DNA of 35,337 nucleotides from Alicyclobacillaceae bacterium I2511. GTDB lineage: Bacteria; Bacillota; Bacilli; Alicyclobacillales; Alicyclobacillaceae. Location of the stretch: the NCBI GenBank assembly GCA_003584005.1, contig QXHL01000027.1, forward strand, positions 1-35,337, in the 5' to 3' direction. The notes beneath the pieces were generated by a model that worked only from the letters and a program-made list of their open reading frames with translations, was not told the origin of the DNA and made no database searches. The translations under genes and the position numbers were made by a program. This document shows, piece by piece, positions 14,751-22,966 of the stretch. The number at the start of each line of letters is the position of its first letter. The stretch's first letter is position 1.

Positions 14751-15920
14751 CTACATTCCAGGCAAACGTGGTATTTTGCCCATCTTAGATAGTTTATAGT
14801 ATATCCCCCAACTTTTCTTCAACCAATGGCCGTAAAGGGGCATTAAAGTCATTTTTGCGTGCACATCATCCCGCTGAATATAAACCGCTCCGTTACCGGT
14901 ATCCATGACACAGAGGATACTCAAGTGTTTTTCATATCCTATGAAATCATGCCCCCCCGCTTCACGGGTGCTAATATTGTGGGCTGTATTACGGGCCATC
15001 ACTTCCGCCACATGACCCTGTTTCGCCTTCCATTCTGGTCCGCTGAGGGCCGCCGTGTCGCCAATGGCATAGACGTTGTCCATCCCTTCCACTTGACAGT
15101 AATCATCAATCTTGACAAAGCCCGCATTGGACAATGGCAAATCCGAATCCTTTAAAGCATTATGGCCTGTGCCTGCAGAAATGTACATGGTTAAATCACT
15201 GTCCAACTTGGAACCATCTTCAAAAACGACGCCATCGGGAACAAACTGCGTAATTTTTTTGCCAAACCGAGTCTCTACCCCCAACGTTTTAAACATTTTA
15301 TTCATTTCATCGACGACGCTATCCCCCATTCTTGCACCTGGGTTTTCCATCGGCGCAAAAAACGTTAATTGGAAGTTATTTGTTAATTGTTTTTTGTGCA
15401 AGAAGTGATGGATGTTAAATAGGACCTCAAACGCGGGCCCACCCCGAACCGCAGAGGGGTCTTTGGGATTGCCTCCAAAGCCGATGGCAATTTTGCCCTG
15501 ACCTCGCTGTACCAAAGCCTCCAGCCTGTTTTTTAGCATCACCGCTTGCTCTGGATCTCCACAAACTGTCAGGGTATTTTCTCCACCTGACGGTTTCAAT
15601 TTGCTTGCGCCTAATGCAAGCACTAAATAATCGTAATTGGTATACTCCCCTTTATTTTTGAGGAGAACTTTATTTTCCTTGGCTTGTATGTTCACCACTT
15701 CATCAAAAATAACTTGAAAGCCATGTCTGTCCCCCAATTTAATCAAGGAAAGGCTGACATCCTCTAAAGTCTTTTCGCCAGTTGGAATCCAAATGGAAAT
15801 AGGGTAAATATATACATACTCACGGTTGGAAATTAAAGTAACATCAAATTTTTCCTTTCTTAAGTAGATTGCTGCTTCGACGCCAGCAATTCCACCCCCG
15901 AGTACGGTTATCTTTTTCAA
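14751..15920 (-). CDS. Sulfide:quinone oxidoreductase-like flavoprotein
   Basis: FAD-dependent pyridine-nucleotide-disulfide-type oxidoreductase of 389 residues. It begins with the FAD dinucleotide fold ITVLGGGIAGVEAAIYLR, has the second FAD motif NVYAIGDTA, and ends in a basic, hydrophobic stretch (GHWLKKSWGIYYKLSK) like the membrane-facing end of SQR. Cys120 (TVCGDPEQA) and Cys337 (ILCVMDTG) fit two of the three SQR active-site cysteines; the middle one appears replaced in NPKDPSAVRGGPAFEVLF, and Cys275 lies elsewhere. Electron acceptor is probably a quinone, donor possibly sulfide or a persulfide, but this is inferred. The TTG start follows GGGGAGG by 8 bp. The gene looks more A/T-rich than its neighbours, hinting at a different origin. 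Only 73 bp separate it from metH downstream. Confidence 0.8.
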   Translation of the reverse strand: MKKITVLGGGIAGVEAAIYLRKEKFDVTLISNREYVYIYPISIWIPTGEKTLEDVSLSLIKLGDRHGFQVIFDEVVNIQAKENKVLLKNKGEYTNYDYLVLALGASKLKPSGGENTLTVCGDPEQAVMLKNRLEALVQRGQGKIAIGFGGNPKDPSAVRGGPAFEVLFNIHHFLHKKQLTNNFQLTFFAPMENPGARMGDSVVDEMNKMFKTLGVETRFGKKITQFVPDGVVFEDGSKLDSDLTMYISAGTGHNALKDSDLPLSNAGFVKIDDYCQVEGMDNVYAIGDTAALSGPEWKAKQGHVAEVMARNTAHNISTREAGGHDFIGYEKHLSILCVMDTGNGAVYIQRDDVHAKMTLMPLYGHWLKKSWGIYYKLSKMGKIPRLPGM

Positions 15921-15990
15921 AGATTAAACCTCCCCACATCATCATGCGTCGCCTTTTTGAGCACACACCATAAGTGTGTTGCAAACTTTT

Positions 15991-16014
15991 ATATATCTAA
16001 TTATATATCTAATT
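15991..16014 (-). repeat. Perfect 12-bp tandem duplication upstream of the SQR-like gene
   Basis: Two adjacent copies of ATATATCTAATT (minus strand AATTAGATATAT), about 70-95 bp before the start codon. Each copy supplies -10-like TATA sequences on the minus strand, and the A/T-rich repeat resembles the kind of site used by ArsR-family sulfide regulators. Just inside lies ACACAC-CATAA-GTGTGT (15963-15979). Function is unproven. Confidence 0.55.
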
Positions 16015-16050
16015 CGTGGCACTGGGTTCCAAGTATTCCAAATAACATCC

Positions 16051-16085
16051 AAAAAAATAGTCGTGAACGGAATCCCGTCCACGAC
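16051..16085 (-). terminator. Rho-independent terminator of the small helical-protein gene
   Basis: On the minus strand an 11-bp stem with one mismatch (plus 16060-16070 with 16075-16085, GTCGTG paired with CACGAC, then ACGG with CCGT) and a four-base loop is followed by TA and seven T (plus 16051-16057). It lies 28 bp after the stop codon of the gene at 16113-16520. Confidence 0.85.
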
Positions 16086-16112
16086 AAATGGATTCAGGGG
16101 CTTCGCCACTTT

Positions 16113-16520
16113 TCAGGATGATGGGTGGGACGGTGTTTCATCAGAGGATGTGTTATCCGACAATGTGTCCTCAGGCGGTTGCTCGTTACGGACCGCTACT
16201 GTCTCGACCGCAGGCTCTGCACGACCGTCGTTTTCTAATTGGGAAAGTTCGCTCTTCCAGTGGTTCAATTGTTTTACATGGGCATCCGCATCCGTTAGAA
16301 ACTGCTCCAAAGCCTCCGAAAGCACGCCCCGATGTTCATACACCCGTTGCCCGAAGGTGGTGTATTGTTCTGTTAAACGCACAGTTTCTTGGCGAATTTG
16401 TTCTTGTACTTTGCTTCTTTTGAGGGCGCGGTCTGCGGAAGTCAGTGCCCTTGATGCAGTATCTGCAGCCCCACTTTTGAGGTTATCCACCGTCTTGGCA
16501 AGCCGATCTTTAAAGCTCAT
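16113..16520 (-). CDS. Small helical hypothetical protein
   Basis: Unrecognised protein of 135 residues. Residues 1-95 are charged and almost entirely helical (KDRLAKTVDNLKSGAADTAS, SADRALKRSKVQEQIRQE, LSEALEQFLTDADAHVKQ), probably a coiled coil. The last 40 residues are acidic and Ser/Thr/Pro-rich, probably disordered. There is no signal peptide, membrane helix or cysteine. GGGGGAAG lies about 6 bp before ATG 16520. The gene has its own terminator and a 92-bp gap to the upstream oxidoreductase gene. The helical pattern loosely recalls membrane-stress or phasin-like helical proteins, but no function can be assigned. Confidence 0.75.
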   Translation of the reverse strand: MSFKDRLAKTVDNLKSGAADTASRALTSADRALKRSKVQEQIRQETVRLTEQYTTFGQRVYEHRGVLSEALEQFLTDADAHVKQLNHWKSELSQLENDGRAEPAVETVAVRNEQPPEDTLSDNTSSDETPSHPSS

Positions 16521-16615
16521 CCGACTTCCCCCTCATGGTCGAAAATACCACATCGATACGTCTTTCTATCGAAATGGATTGTTCTAAATAATCGTACCCT
16601 TCCGTACCAATCCAG

Positions 16616-17755
16616 TCAAGTTTCCAGTGGGCTGTGTTCCATTCGTATAGAACGGCCAAGTGCCGCAGAACTTTGTGCCGCAGCCACCACCTGTTCGGCC
16701 GCTAGAGCATCCGCAAAAGTGGGCACTGGGTAGGCAAGTGTGCCCCCCTGTAGCCGGTGCAAAAAAATGGCGATGGCGGTCGTATGGCAGCACAGCAGAA
16801 CATCCTCTGTCAGTTTCTTTGCAGGACGGTACGCGCTGAGTCCCTGGGTTGTGTCTGGCAAGTCTGGCGCTCGTCCAGGGGCAAGCAGGTGAACTTCTGC
16901 AGGTTGCAAGTGGTCCAAAGGAATGCGGAGCGTCCCGCGTTCGCAGACGATGGTGAAGTACGCCGCCTCAAGCCCAAAGTGGACCCTCGACAGCTCAATA
17001 CTGCCAAGGACTCCGTTCGTCAACTGCAGGTTCACCTGTGCCCAATCGTCTAAGGTCACCGCTTGTCGCACACCCATAGCGTTGCCCCGTTGTGCCACGA
17101 AGGTGCGCAGTTGTGCCTGTACACAACACACCTCTCCCAACAGGACCCGCACCAGGTCAAACAGGTGAACGCCGAGGTCCAGTAAGGCCCCTGCCCCAGC
17201 AAGCTCTGATTGAAGTCGCCAAGACATGGGACGTTTGGGATTCAGATAACTGCCGTGTAACAACACACCGCGAAAGGTGAATGGTCGCCCTAGAATGCCT
17301 GATTTCAACCAGGCGAGGGCTTCTTCCACAGCAGGGTGAAACCGATAAACTAGGGCCACTTGGTTCAACCGCCCAGCCGCAATCACCGAACGCGTCATTT
17401 CCGTGGCCCTGTCCAGGCTAGACGCGAGGGGCTTTTCACAATAAATACCTGCTTTGCCACGCAAGGCCGCCACAACGGCTGGCTCGTGCAAGTAATTGGG
17501 GGAAACAATGTCCACCCCCGCCAACCCTGCCGTGCCCAATTCTTCCACATGGGTGGACAGACGTGAGAAAAACTGGCTTGCCAATTGGCCGGACGGACTG
17601 TGTTCATCCCGCACGACACACAGTTCCCAGACAGGGGACAGCGACGTCCCGCCCGCCAAATGGGCTAACTGGGCCGCCATGACGTGGATTTTGCCAATGT
17701 AGCCAAAACCGTGCATGGCCAACCGCACAGATGGCCGTGTAAGACCTTCCATCAT
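16616..17755 (-). CDS. Gfo/Idh/MocA-family NAD(P)-dependent oxidoreductase
   Basis: Sugar- or inositol-type dehydrogenase of 379 residues. The Rossmann motif GFGYIGKIH lies near the N-terminus, EKPLA carries the conserved catalytic lysine, and the C-terminal sheet domain has GALLDLGVHLFDLV with the conserved Asp and His. DIVSPNYLHEPAVVAAL fits the cofactor-domain strand. The ATG at 17755 is chosen because a GGGGAGGGG ribosome site lies 8 bp upstream; a longer frame to 17779 would enclose it. The start is next to another ATG (17752). The substrate cannot be told, but the gene lies divergent to a sugar PTS operon, so a role in metabolising the same or a related sugar is plausible. Confidence 0.85.
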   Translation of the reverse strand: MMEGLTRPSVRLAMHGFGYIGKIHVMAAQLAHLAGGTSLSPVWELCVVRDEHSPSGQLASQFFSRLSTHVEELGTAGLAGVDIVSPNYLHEPAVVAALRGKAGIYCEKPLASSLDRATEMTRSVIAAGRLNQVALVYRFHPAVEEALAWLKSGILGRPFTFRGVLLHGSYLNPKRPMSWRLQSELAGAGALLDLGVHLFDLVRVLLGEVCCVQAQLRTFVAQRGNAMGVRQAVTLDDWAQVNLQLTNGVLGSIELSRVHFGLEAAYFTIVCERGTLRIPLDHLQPAEVHLLAPGRAPDLPDTTQGLSAYRPAKKLTEDVLLCCHTTAIAIFLHRLQGGTLAYPVPTFADALAAEQVVAAAQSSAALGRSIRMEHSPLET

Positions 17756-17903
17756 GAAAATGTCCCCTCCCCTAGCCATACCATACCACTATCGTTAAAT
17801 CATACCGCACCAGTGATTGCCACGCTAGCCCGAAAAAATGCTCGGATATTCTGGATCTTTGTTTAAAATAAATTCTAAGCTTAGACTATTTACTCAAATG
17901 AGT

Positions 17904-17933
17904 TTAAATGCAACCGCACAATCAGACTATAAT
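17904..17933 (+). promoter_or_regulatory. PTS operon promoter candidate
   Basis: A perfect TATAAT (17928-17933) with a weak -35 (TTAAAT, 17904-17909) at 18 bp. The start would lie near 17940, giving a leader of about 137 nt. The weak -35 suggests dependence on an activator. Confidence 0.5.
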
Positions 17934-17980
17934 GCGGTAGTCAATTCGTCATTTTCTGTAGGCTTTCTCGACCTTTTCGG

Positions 17981-17994
17981 ATGAAAGTTTTCAT
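17981..17994. promoter_or_regulatory. Palindrome in the PTS leader
   Basis: ATGAAA-GT-TTTCAT is a 6-bp inverted repeat around GT. It resembles a cre site but is two bases shorter and lacks the central CG, so another regulator is more likely. Confidence 0.35.
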
Positions 17995-18002
17995 GTTAAA
18001 CT

Positions 18003-18044
18003 AAGCAACGTTTTGACAGGGGATTTAATTATCAAGCAACGTTT
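18003..18044 (+). repeat. 11-bp direct repeats in the PTS leader
   Basis: AAGCAACGTTT occurs at 18003-18013 and 18034-18044, a pitch of 31 bp or about three helical turns. Similarity extends weakly (GGGGATTT against GAGGATTT). Same-face spacing suits cooperative binding of a regulator; no PTS regulator gene is present in the window. Confidence 0.5.
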
Positions 18045-18076
18045 CGGCGAGGATTTTGAGAATTGAGGTGAACCCT

Positions 18077-18493
18077 ATGATTTCTTTGATTGTAGCGGGG
18101 CACGGTACGCTGGCCCCCGAACTTGTGAAGGCTGCTGAACTCATCTACGGTCCCCAGCCCCACATTGCATCGGTCACTTTCGTTCCTGGTGAAAATCAGG
18201 ACAACCTGTTGGAAAAGTACAACCAAGCCATTGCAACGCTGGACACCGCTACTGGATTGCTGTTCTTATGTGACCTGTTTGGTGGCAGTCCATTCAATGC
18301 GGCTAGTCGTTTGGCCATGGGCAGGGACAATACGGATGTGGTCACCGGGGTTAATTTACCGATGTTGTTAGAGATTTTTACTGCCCGCACCCACCACAGC
18401 CTGCAAGCGGTGGTGAATACGGCCACACAAGCAGGCAAGGACGGTATTCAAGCTTTAAAAAGCTTACCACACCCAGAAGAGGAGGAACTGTAA
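18077..18493 (+). CDS. PTS mannose-family component IIA
   Basis: Cytosolic phosphocarrier of 138 residues. The start ISLIVAGHGTLAPELVKAAE carries the phosphorylated histidine at His9 (His10 in E. coli ManX), and FLCDLFGGSPFNAASRLA is the conserved Asp/Ser block of the EIIA-man fold. It accepts phosphate from HPr, encoded at 20719, and passes it to IIB. ATG 18077 follows GAGGTG by 6 bp; an in-frame TTG at 18056 has no conserved sequence. First gene of a six-gene run. Substrate unknown: mannose, glucose, fructose, sorbose and amino sugars all use this family. Confidence 0.93.
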   Translation: MISLIVAGHGTLAPELVKAAELIYGPQPHIASVTFVPGENQDNLLEKYNQAIATLDTATGLLFLCDLFGGSPFNAASRLAMGRDNTDVVTGVNLPMLLEIFTARTHHSLQAVVNTATQAGKDGIQALKSLPHPEEEEL

Positions 18494-18495
18494 CC

Positions 18496-18987
18496 ATGGA
18501 AATTGTGCTGGCAAGAATTGATGACCGCTTGATTCACGGCCAGGTGGCCTCCACTTGGTCCAGGGATTCGGGGTGCAACCATATTATTGTGGCCAACGAT
18601 GGCGTGGCACAGGATGAATTGCGCAGAACTCTACTCATTCAAGTGGCCCCGCCGGGCGTAAAATCCCACGTTTTGTCTGTGGAAAAAGCCATTCACGCCT
18701 ATCAAAACCCTAAATACGTGAATTTCAAAACTTTTTTTCTGTTCTCCTCCCCAGCAGACGCTTATCGCATGGTGGAAGGCGGTGTAGCGCTAAAGTCCAT
18801 CAATGTGGGGGGTATGGCTTTCACCTCTGGGAAGCAGCAGATTACCAAAGCCGTATCGGTGAACACAGAAGATGTGAATGCATTTAAGAAACTCCACGAG
18901 CGCGGCATCGTGTTAGAAGTTCGCCAGGTACCGAGCAATTCCAAACAAGACTTGATGGAATTATTACAAAAAGAGGGATTGTTATGA
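18496..18987 (+). CDS. PTS mannose/fructose/sorbose-family component IIB
   Basis: Phosphotransfer protein of 163 residues, here a separate chain rather than fused to IIA as in E. coli. ARIDDRLIHGQVASTWS holds the active-site histidine (His14), and the segment SINVGGMAF is the second conserved block. It phosphorylates the sugar as it passes through IIC/IID. GAGGAGG spans the end of the IIA gene, 2 bp separate the genes, and the stop overlaps the IIC start (ATGA), so translation is coupled along the operon. Confidence 0.94.
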   Translation: MEIVLARIDDRLIHGQVASTWSRDSGCNHIIVANDGVAQDELRRTLLIQVAPPGVKSHVLSVEKAIHAYQNPKYVNFKTFFLFSSPADAYRMVEGGVALKSINVGGMAFTSGKQQITKAVSVNTEDVNAFKKLHERGIVLEVRQVPSNSKQDLMELLQKEGLL

Positions 18988-19793
18988 CCTCCATTCAATT
19001 AGTGGTACTGGTCCTTTTTGGCGCCGTCGTAGGTATGAGCAGTGTGTTGGATTCTTTTGAAATTTATCAACCGTTGGTGGCCTGTACTGTGACAGGGGCA
19101 ATTCTCGGACATATGGGGACAGGTATTTTGCTCGGTGGAACTTTACAACTCATCGTCCTTGGCTGGATGAATATTGGTGCCGCCCAATCCCCAGACTCTG
19201 CACTGGCAAGTATGATTTCCACCTTGTTAGTGATTCAAGGCCATTTTTCCATTGGCGAAGGCATCGCCTTGGCCATTCCGCTGGCCGTTGCCGGGCAAAT
19301 GCTGACCATCTTGACCCGGACAATTACAGTATTCTTTCAACACTGGGCAGACCGAGAGGCGGAACGGGGCAGCTTTCGCGGCATTGATTGGGCCCACTTA
19401 CTGGCCCTTCTGGTGCAAGGGTTGAGAGTGGCCATTCCGACCTTGATTGTGGCACTACTTGCTGGAACCACTGAAGTAACAAACCTGTTAAACGCAATCC
19501 CCCACGTCATTACCATGGGCTTAGAAATTGCCGGTGGCTTCATCGTGGTGGTTGGATACGCCATGGTCATTCGCATGATGAGAGCGAATTACCTGATGCC
19601 ATTTTTCTTTCTCGGCTTTGTTTTGGCGGCCTTTAGCAATTTCAACCTGGTGGCCTTCGGCGTAATTGGGTTGGCATTGGCTCTTATTTATTTACAGCTC
19701 AATCCTAAGTACCACCCCACAATGGCCTTGGCCGGATCCGGATCGATCAGCGCGAGTGAAGACTTTGACCGTCTTGATGAGGAAAATGACTGA
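18984..19793 (+). CDS. PTS mannose-family component IIC (membrane channel)
   Basis: Polytopic membrane protein of 269 residues, mostly hydrophobic, with the family signature GGTLQLIVLGWMNIGAAQSPD and conserved ALASMISTLLVIQG. With IID it forms the sugar-translocating unit. The C-terminus after YLQLNPKYHP is polar and ends with acidic residues. The ATG overlaps the IIB stop by 4 bp. Length is normal for the family. No specificity can be read from the sequence. Confidence 0.93.
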   Translation: MTSIQLVVLVLFGAVVGMSSVLDSFEIYQPLVACTVTGAILGHMGTGILLGGTLQLIVLGWMNIGAAQSPDSALASMISTLLVIQGHFSIGEGIALAIPLAVAGQMLTILTRTITVFFQHWADREAERGSFRGIDWAHLLALLVQGLRVAIPTLIVALLAGTTEVTNLLNAIPHVITMGLEIAGGFIVVVGYAMVIRMMRANYLMPFFFLGFVLAAFSNFNLVAFGVIGLALALIYLQLNPKYHPTMALAGSGSISASEDFDRLDEEND

Positions 19794-19819
19794 ACCGCAG
19801 TCTCTGAGGAGTGTGGAAA

Positions 19820-20683
19820 ATGGACAATCAGGAAACAGATGTGGACATCGCGGAAGGCGTGGAAAGACGGCTGACCAAGCGAGACTTAGTTAACTTATTT
19901 GTGAGGTCGATTTTTCTCCAAGGATCATGGAACTTTGAACGTATGCAGGGCTTGGGCTGGAACTTTGGCTTTCTACCAGCCATTCGTCGATTCTACACGC
20001 GCAAGGAAGATCAAATTGAGGCCCTCCAGCGGCACAACGAGTTTTTTAACACTACCCCCTTCATGGCCGCTCCGATTGTAGGTATTGCGGCAGCCATGGA
20101 AGAACAGCGTGCCAATGGCCGAGACATTGATGGCAAGGCGATTACTTCGGTAAAAATTGGTTTAATGGGCCCCCTTGCTGGGGTGGGTGACCCCATCTGG
20201 TGGGGTACCCTAAGACCCATCTTTGGGGCTTTGGGTGCCAGCCTAGCCCTGACGGGAAATATCCTCGGACCGATTTTGTTTTTTGTCTTATGGAACATTT
20301 TTCAGCTGGGGTTTCGTTGGTATGCCCTAAAGATTGGTTACGAACGTGGCACCAACATCATTTCTACGCTGGCCGGCAATGCCTTAACCAAGCTCACAGA
20401 AGGGGCCGCTGTGCTGGGATTGTTTGTCATGGGAGCACTGGTTTCCAAATGGGCGCATGTAAACATTCCACTGGTCATTTCGCGCACAAAAATGCCCACG
20501 GGTCAGGTGTCTACAGTCACCGTGCAGCACGTTTTAGATCAATTAATGCCTGGATTAGTGCCCCTGCTCTTGACTTTTTTGTGTATTTGGTTGCTCAATA
20601 AAAAGGTTAACCCCTTGGTCCTCATCCTTGGCTTGTTTATTGTCAGCATACTTGGCTATTGGGTTGGCATACTTGGCATGTAA
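19820..20683 (+). CDS. PTS mannose-family component IID
   Basis: Membrane component of 287 residues. Family blocks: LTKRDLVNLFVRSIFLQGSW near the start, FFNTTPFMAAPIVGIAAAME, and IGLMGPLAGVGDPIWWGTLR in the middle, where the last is typical of IID. The C-terminus is hydrophobic (LLTFLCIWLLNKKVNPLVLI). ATG 19820 has GAGGAG 8 bp upstream; a GTG at 19811 lies within that ribosome site. It follows IIC by 26 bp and completes the sugar permease. Confidence 0.94.
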   Translation: MDNQETDVDIAEGVERRLTKRDLVNLFVRSIFLQGSWNFERMQGLGWNFGFLPAIRRFYTRKEDQIEALQRHNEFFNTTPFMAAPIVGIAAAMEEQRANGRDIDGKAITSVKIGLMGPLAGVGDPIWWGTLRPIFGALGASLALTGNILGPILFFVLWNIFQLGFRWYALKIGYERGTNIISTLAGNALTKLTEGAAVLGLFVMGALVSKWAHVNIPLVISRTKMPTGQVSTVTVQHVLDQLMPGLVPLLLTFLCIWLLNKKVNPLVLILGLFIVSILGYWVGILGM

Positions 20684-20718
20684 AGCGGCCTCTGACGGCC
20701 CACGATGGAGGGATAAGG

Positions 20719-20988
20719 ATGCAGGAAAGACGTGTCACAATTCACAACCCCAGTGGCCTGCACGCACGGCCCGCCGCCTTGCTGGTGCAGACCGCAGGCA
20801 AGTTTGTCAGCGAAGTGCAGATTGAAAAAGAGGGCAAGTCGGTAGACGCCAAAAGTGTTTTGGGTGTGATGTCCTTGGCAATTGCACAGGGGACAGGGGT
20901 CATCATTCGTGCCAATGGGGCAGACGAGGCGGAGGCCGTGACGGCTATCGCCGAAATAATTGAACAAGGCTTGGGTGAATCTAACTAA
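20719..20988 (+). CDS. ptsH: PTS phosphocarrier HPr
   Basis: HPr of 89 residues. NPSGLHARPAALLVQTA contains the catalytic His15, and Ser46 (DAKSVLGVMSLA) is the site phosphorylated by HPr kinase in Firmicutes, so it can serve catabolite repression as well as transport. That makes it a true HPr, not the paralogue Crh, which lacks His15. GGAGGG lies 7 bp before ATG 20719; the frame extends further upstream without similarity. It lies 35 bp after IID, so general and sugar-specific PTS proteins share a transcript. Confidence 0.94.
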   Translation: MQERRVTIHNPSGLHARPAALLVQTAGKFVSEVQIEKEGKSVDAKSVLGVMSLAIAQGTGVIIRANGADEAEAVTAIAEIIEQGLGESN

Positions 20989-20996
20989 ACAAATCA

Positions 20997-21041
20997 TGAC
21001 CTGGGGACAGGGGTTTGACAGCCCTGCACCAGGTCACTTTT
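20997..21041 (+). terminator. Terminator-like stem-loop between ptsH and ptsI
   Basis: TGACCTGG (20997-21004) pairs with CCAGGTCA (21029-21036), with an inner CAGGG/CCCTG stem (21008-21012 with 21022-21026), followed by C and four T. It ends 2 bp before the ptsI ribosome site GAGGGAA. Because ptsI needs readthrough, it may be a partial terminator lowering EI relative to HPr, or a hairpin that stabilises upstream mRNA. Confidence 0.55.
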
Positions 21042-21055
21042 ATGAGGGAAAGCAG

Positions 21056-22819
21056 GTGTATACTTTGCAGTCACAACAATCAGACGTGTTGGGTAACCAG
21101 GCCACAGGACTCGCAGCGTCTCCTGGCCTGACATTGGGTACTGCGGCCTTGCGGCAAGATACGATTCCCGCCATCACTAAAAGACAGCTGCAAGAAACGG
21201 AAGTAGAAGCTGAAATTTTGCGCCTGCAGGCAGGGATAGTGCAGGCCAAGGCACAATTGCAGAGCCTGCGGGAATCGACAACCCAGCGCCTGGGCCCCGC
21301 AGAGGCAGCCGTATTTGATGCACACATGGCATTTTTAGACGATCCGGCCTATACCGGAGAAATGGTGCGCCGGGTGCGCAGCAATCGGTCCAATGTGGAG
21401 GCGGTGGTGGCAGCGGTCAGCCAAGAGATGTCCGATATGCTGGCCGCTTTACCGGATGAGTACCTGGCGGCCCGGGCGGACGATATCCGGGATGTGGGAA
21501 ATCGGCTACTGCGTTTGCTGGCTGGAACCACCCCCTGGGACCCTGCCCAGCTCCCTGCAGGGAGCATTGTTGTCGCAGAAGAATTGGCCCCCTCGGACGT
21601 GGCTGCATTTTCCACAGGCGTTGTCGCCATGGTGACAGCCCGCGGCAGTCGTACTGCACACGCCGTCATTATGGCGAAGTCCTTGGGCATTCCTGCCGTG
21701 GTTGGCCTCGGCGAGAATCTCTCACGCATTGCCCAGGGGGACACCCTCATGGTAGACGGGGATGCGGGTCTGGTGGTGATTCGCCCCGATGTACAAGAAC
21801 AACAAGCGGTGAAAGAACAAATGCATCGAAATTTACAGTTGAATGAAATGGCAGTGCAACGGGCGAAAGAACCGGCCATTAGCCGAGATGGCGTTGCGAT
21901 TCATGTGTTGGCTAACATTGGACATCTAAAGGACATCCCCACAGCCTTGGCCAACGGAGCGGATGGTGTGGGTTTGTTCAGAACTGAATTTCTCTATTTA
22001 GACAGCGACCACTGGCCGACAGAGGAAGAACAGTTTGCAGTCTATCGCCAAGCACTTGCCTCCTTCGCAGACAAACCCGTAATCATTCGTACCCTGGATA
22101 TTGGCGGCGACAAGCCACTTCCGTACGCCAAACTGCCCAAAGAGGATAATCCATTTCTGGGTTACCGGGCGATTCGCTTTTGCTTGGATAACCTGGATAT
22201 ATTCAAAACTCAACTGCGAGCCTTACTGCGGGCCAGCTACTATGGGTCGCTGTGGGTCATGTTTCCCATGGTGGAAAATGTACAAGAGGTACGTATAGCC
22301 AAGGATTTGGTGGCACAGTGCCGCCAGGAACTAAAAAATGAAGGGTGTCCTATGGCGGACAAAATCCCCTTGGGTATCATGGTGGAAATTCCGGCTGCAG
22401 CAGTGGCTGCTGACATTTTGGCTAAACAGGTGGACTTCATGAGCATTGGCACCAATGACCTGACACAATACACCCTGGCGGCAGACCGCGGCAATGAAAA
22501 AATTGCCTACCTATACGATGCCGTTCACCCAGCGGTGCTACGGCTGGTGCGCCAAACCTGTGTGGCAGGCCGCCATGCGGGCATTCCTGTAGGTATGTGT
22601 GGTGAACTGGCCGGTGATGCACAAATGACGGAAGCCTTGTTGGGTTTTGGATTAACCGAGTTATCAATGGGGGCTGCGGCCATTCCCAGAGTCAAAGAAG
22701 GCGTGCGGACTGTGTCCTGTCAACAAGCAGAGCCCTGGGCCCAGCGGCTACTGGATTTAGAAAGCCCGGCAGATGTACGCACAGCGGCAGCCCACCGACA
22801 GGGCACGGTAGAACGGTAG
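21056..22819 (+). CDS. ptsI: PTS Enzyme I (phosphoenolpyruvate-protein phosphotransferase)
   Basis: Cytosolic enzyme of 587 residues that takes phosphate from phosphoenolpyruvate and hands it to HPr. TARGSRTAHAVIMAKSLGIP contains the phosphorylated histidine (His202 here, His189 in E. coli). The C-terminal PEP-binding barrel has GVGLFRTEFLYLD, IIRTLDIGGDKPLPY, IGTNDLTQYTLAADRGN and GMCGELAGD with the catalytic cysteine. GTG 21056 is favoured: GAGGGAA lies 6 bp upstream and the N-terminus before GLAASPGLTLG is then only slightly longer than usual. Longer frames start within ptsH (20960) or at ATG 20996, inside the stem-loop and without a ribosome site. Last gene of the PTS operon. Confidence 0.94.
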   Translation: MYTLQSQQSDVLGNQATGLAASPGLTLGTAALRQDTIPAITKRQLQETEVEAEILRLQAGIVQAKAQLQSLRESTTQRLGPAEAAVFDAHMAFLDDPAYTGEMVRRVRSNRSNVEAVVAAVSQEMSDMLAALPDEYLAARADDIRDVGNRLLRLLAGTTPWDPAQLPAGSIVVAEELAPSDVAAFSTGVVAMVTARGSRTAHAVIMAKSLGIPAVVGLGENLSRIAQGDTLMVDGDAGLVVIRPDVQEQQAVKEQMHRNLQLNEMAVQRAKEPAISRDGVAIHVLANIGHLKDIPTALANGADGVGLFRTEFLYLDSDHWPTEEEQFAVYRQALASFADKPVIIRTLDIGGDKPLPYAKLPKEDNPFLGYRAIRFCLDNLDIFKTQLRALLRASYYGSLWVMFPMVENVQEVRIAKDLVAQCRQELKNEGCPMADKIPLGIMVEIPAAAVAADILAKQVDFMSIGTNDLTQYTLAADRGNEKIAYLYDAVHPAVLRLVRQTCVAGRHAGIPVGMCGELAGDAQMTEALLGFGLTELSMGAAAIPRVKEGVRTVSCQQAEPWAQRLLDLESPADVRTAAAHRQGTVER

Positions 22820-22966
22820 GACCCACTCCTGCCACCCTGCACCCTTGTCGCATCGGCAATTTCCCCACATATCCGTATTGGTTTTGGTTTCGTAAAGTGA
22901 TTCCGTCCCCGCCATGGGGTATGATGTGGGAGGTGTATCTGGGAAAATGCAAAGGAGTGAGAATTA

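Larger units (their letters stand above)
17756..18076. other. Divergent regulatory region between oxidoreductase and PTS operon
   Basis: 321 bp, A/T-rich in the middle, without a coding frame. It contains the PTS promoter candidate, the palindrome at 17981-17994 and the direct repeats at 18003-18044, all annotated separately. No sigma-54 promoter (GG-N10-GC) and no canonical catabolite-repression cre site were found. Confidence 0.6.

Noticed and set aside
17981-17994. Catabolite-repression cre site
   Set aside because: The palindrome is two bases too short and has GT in place of the conserved central CG.
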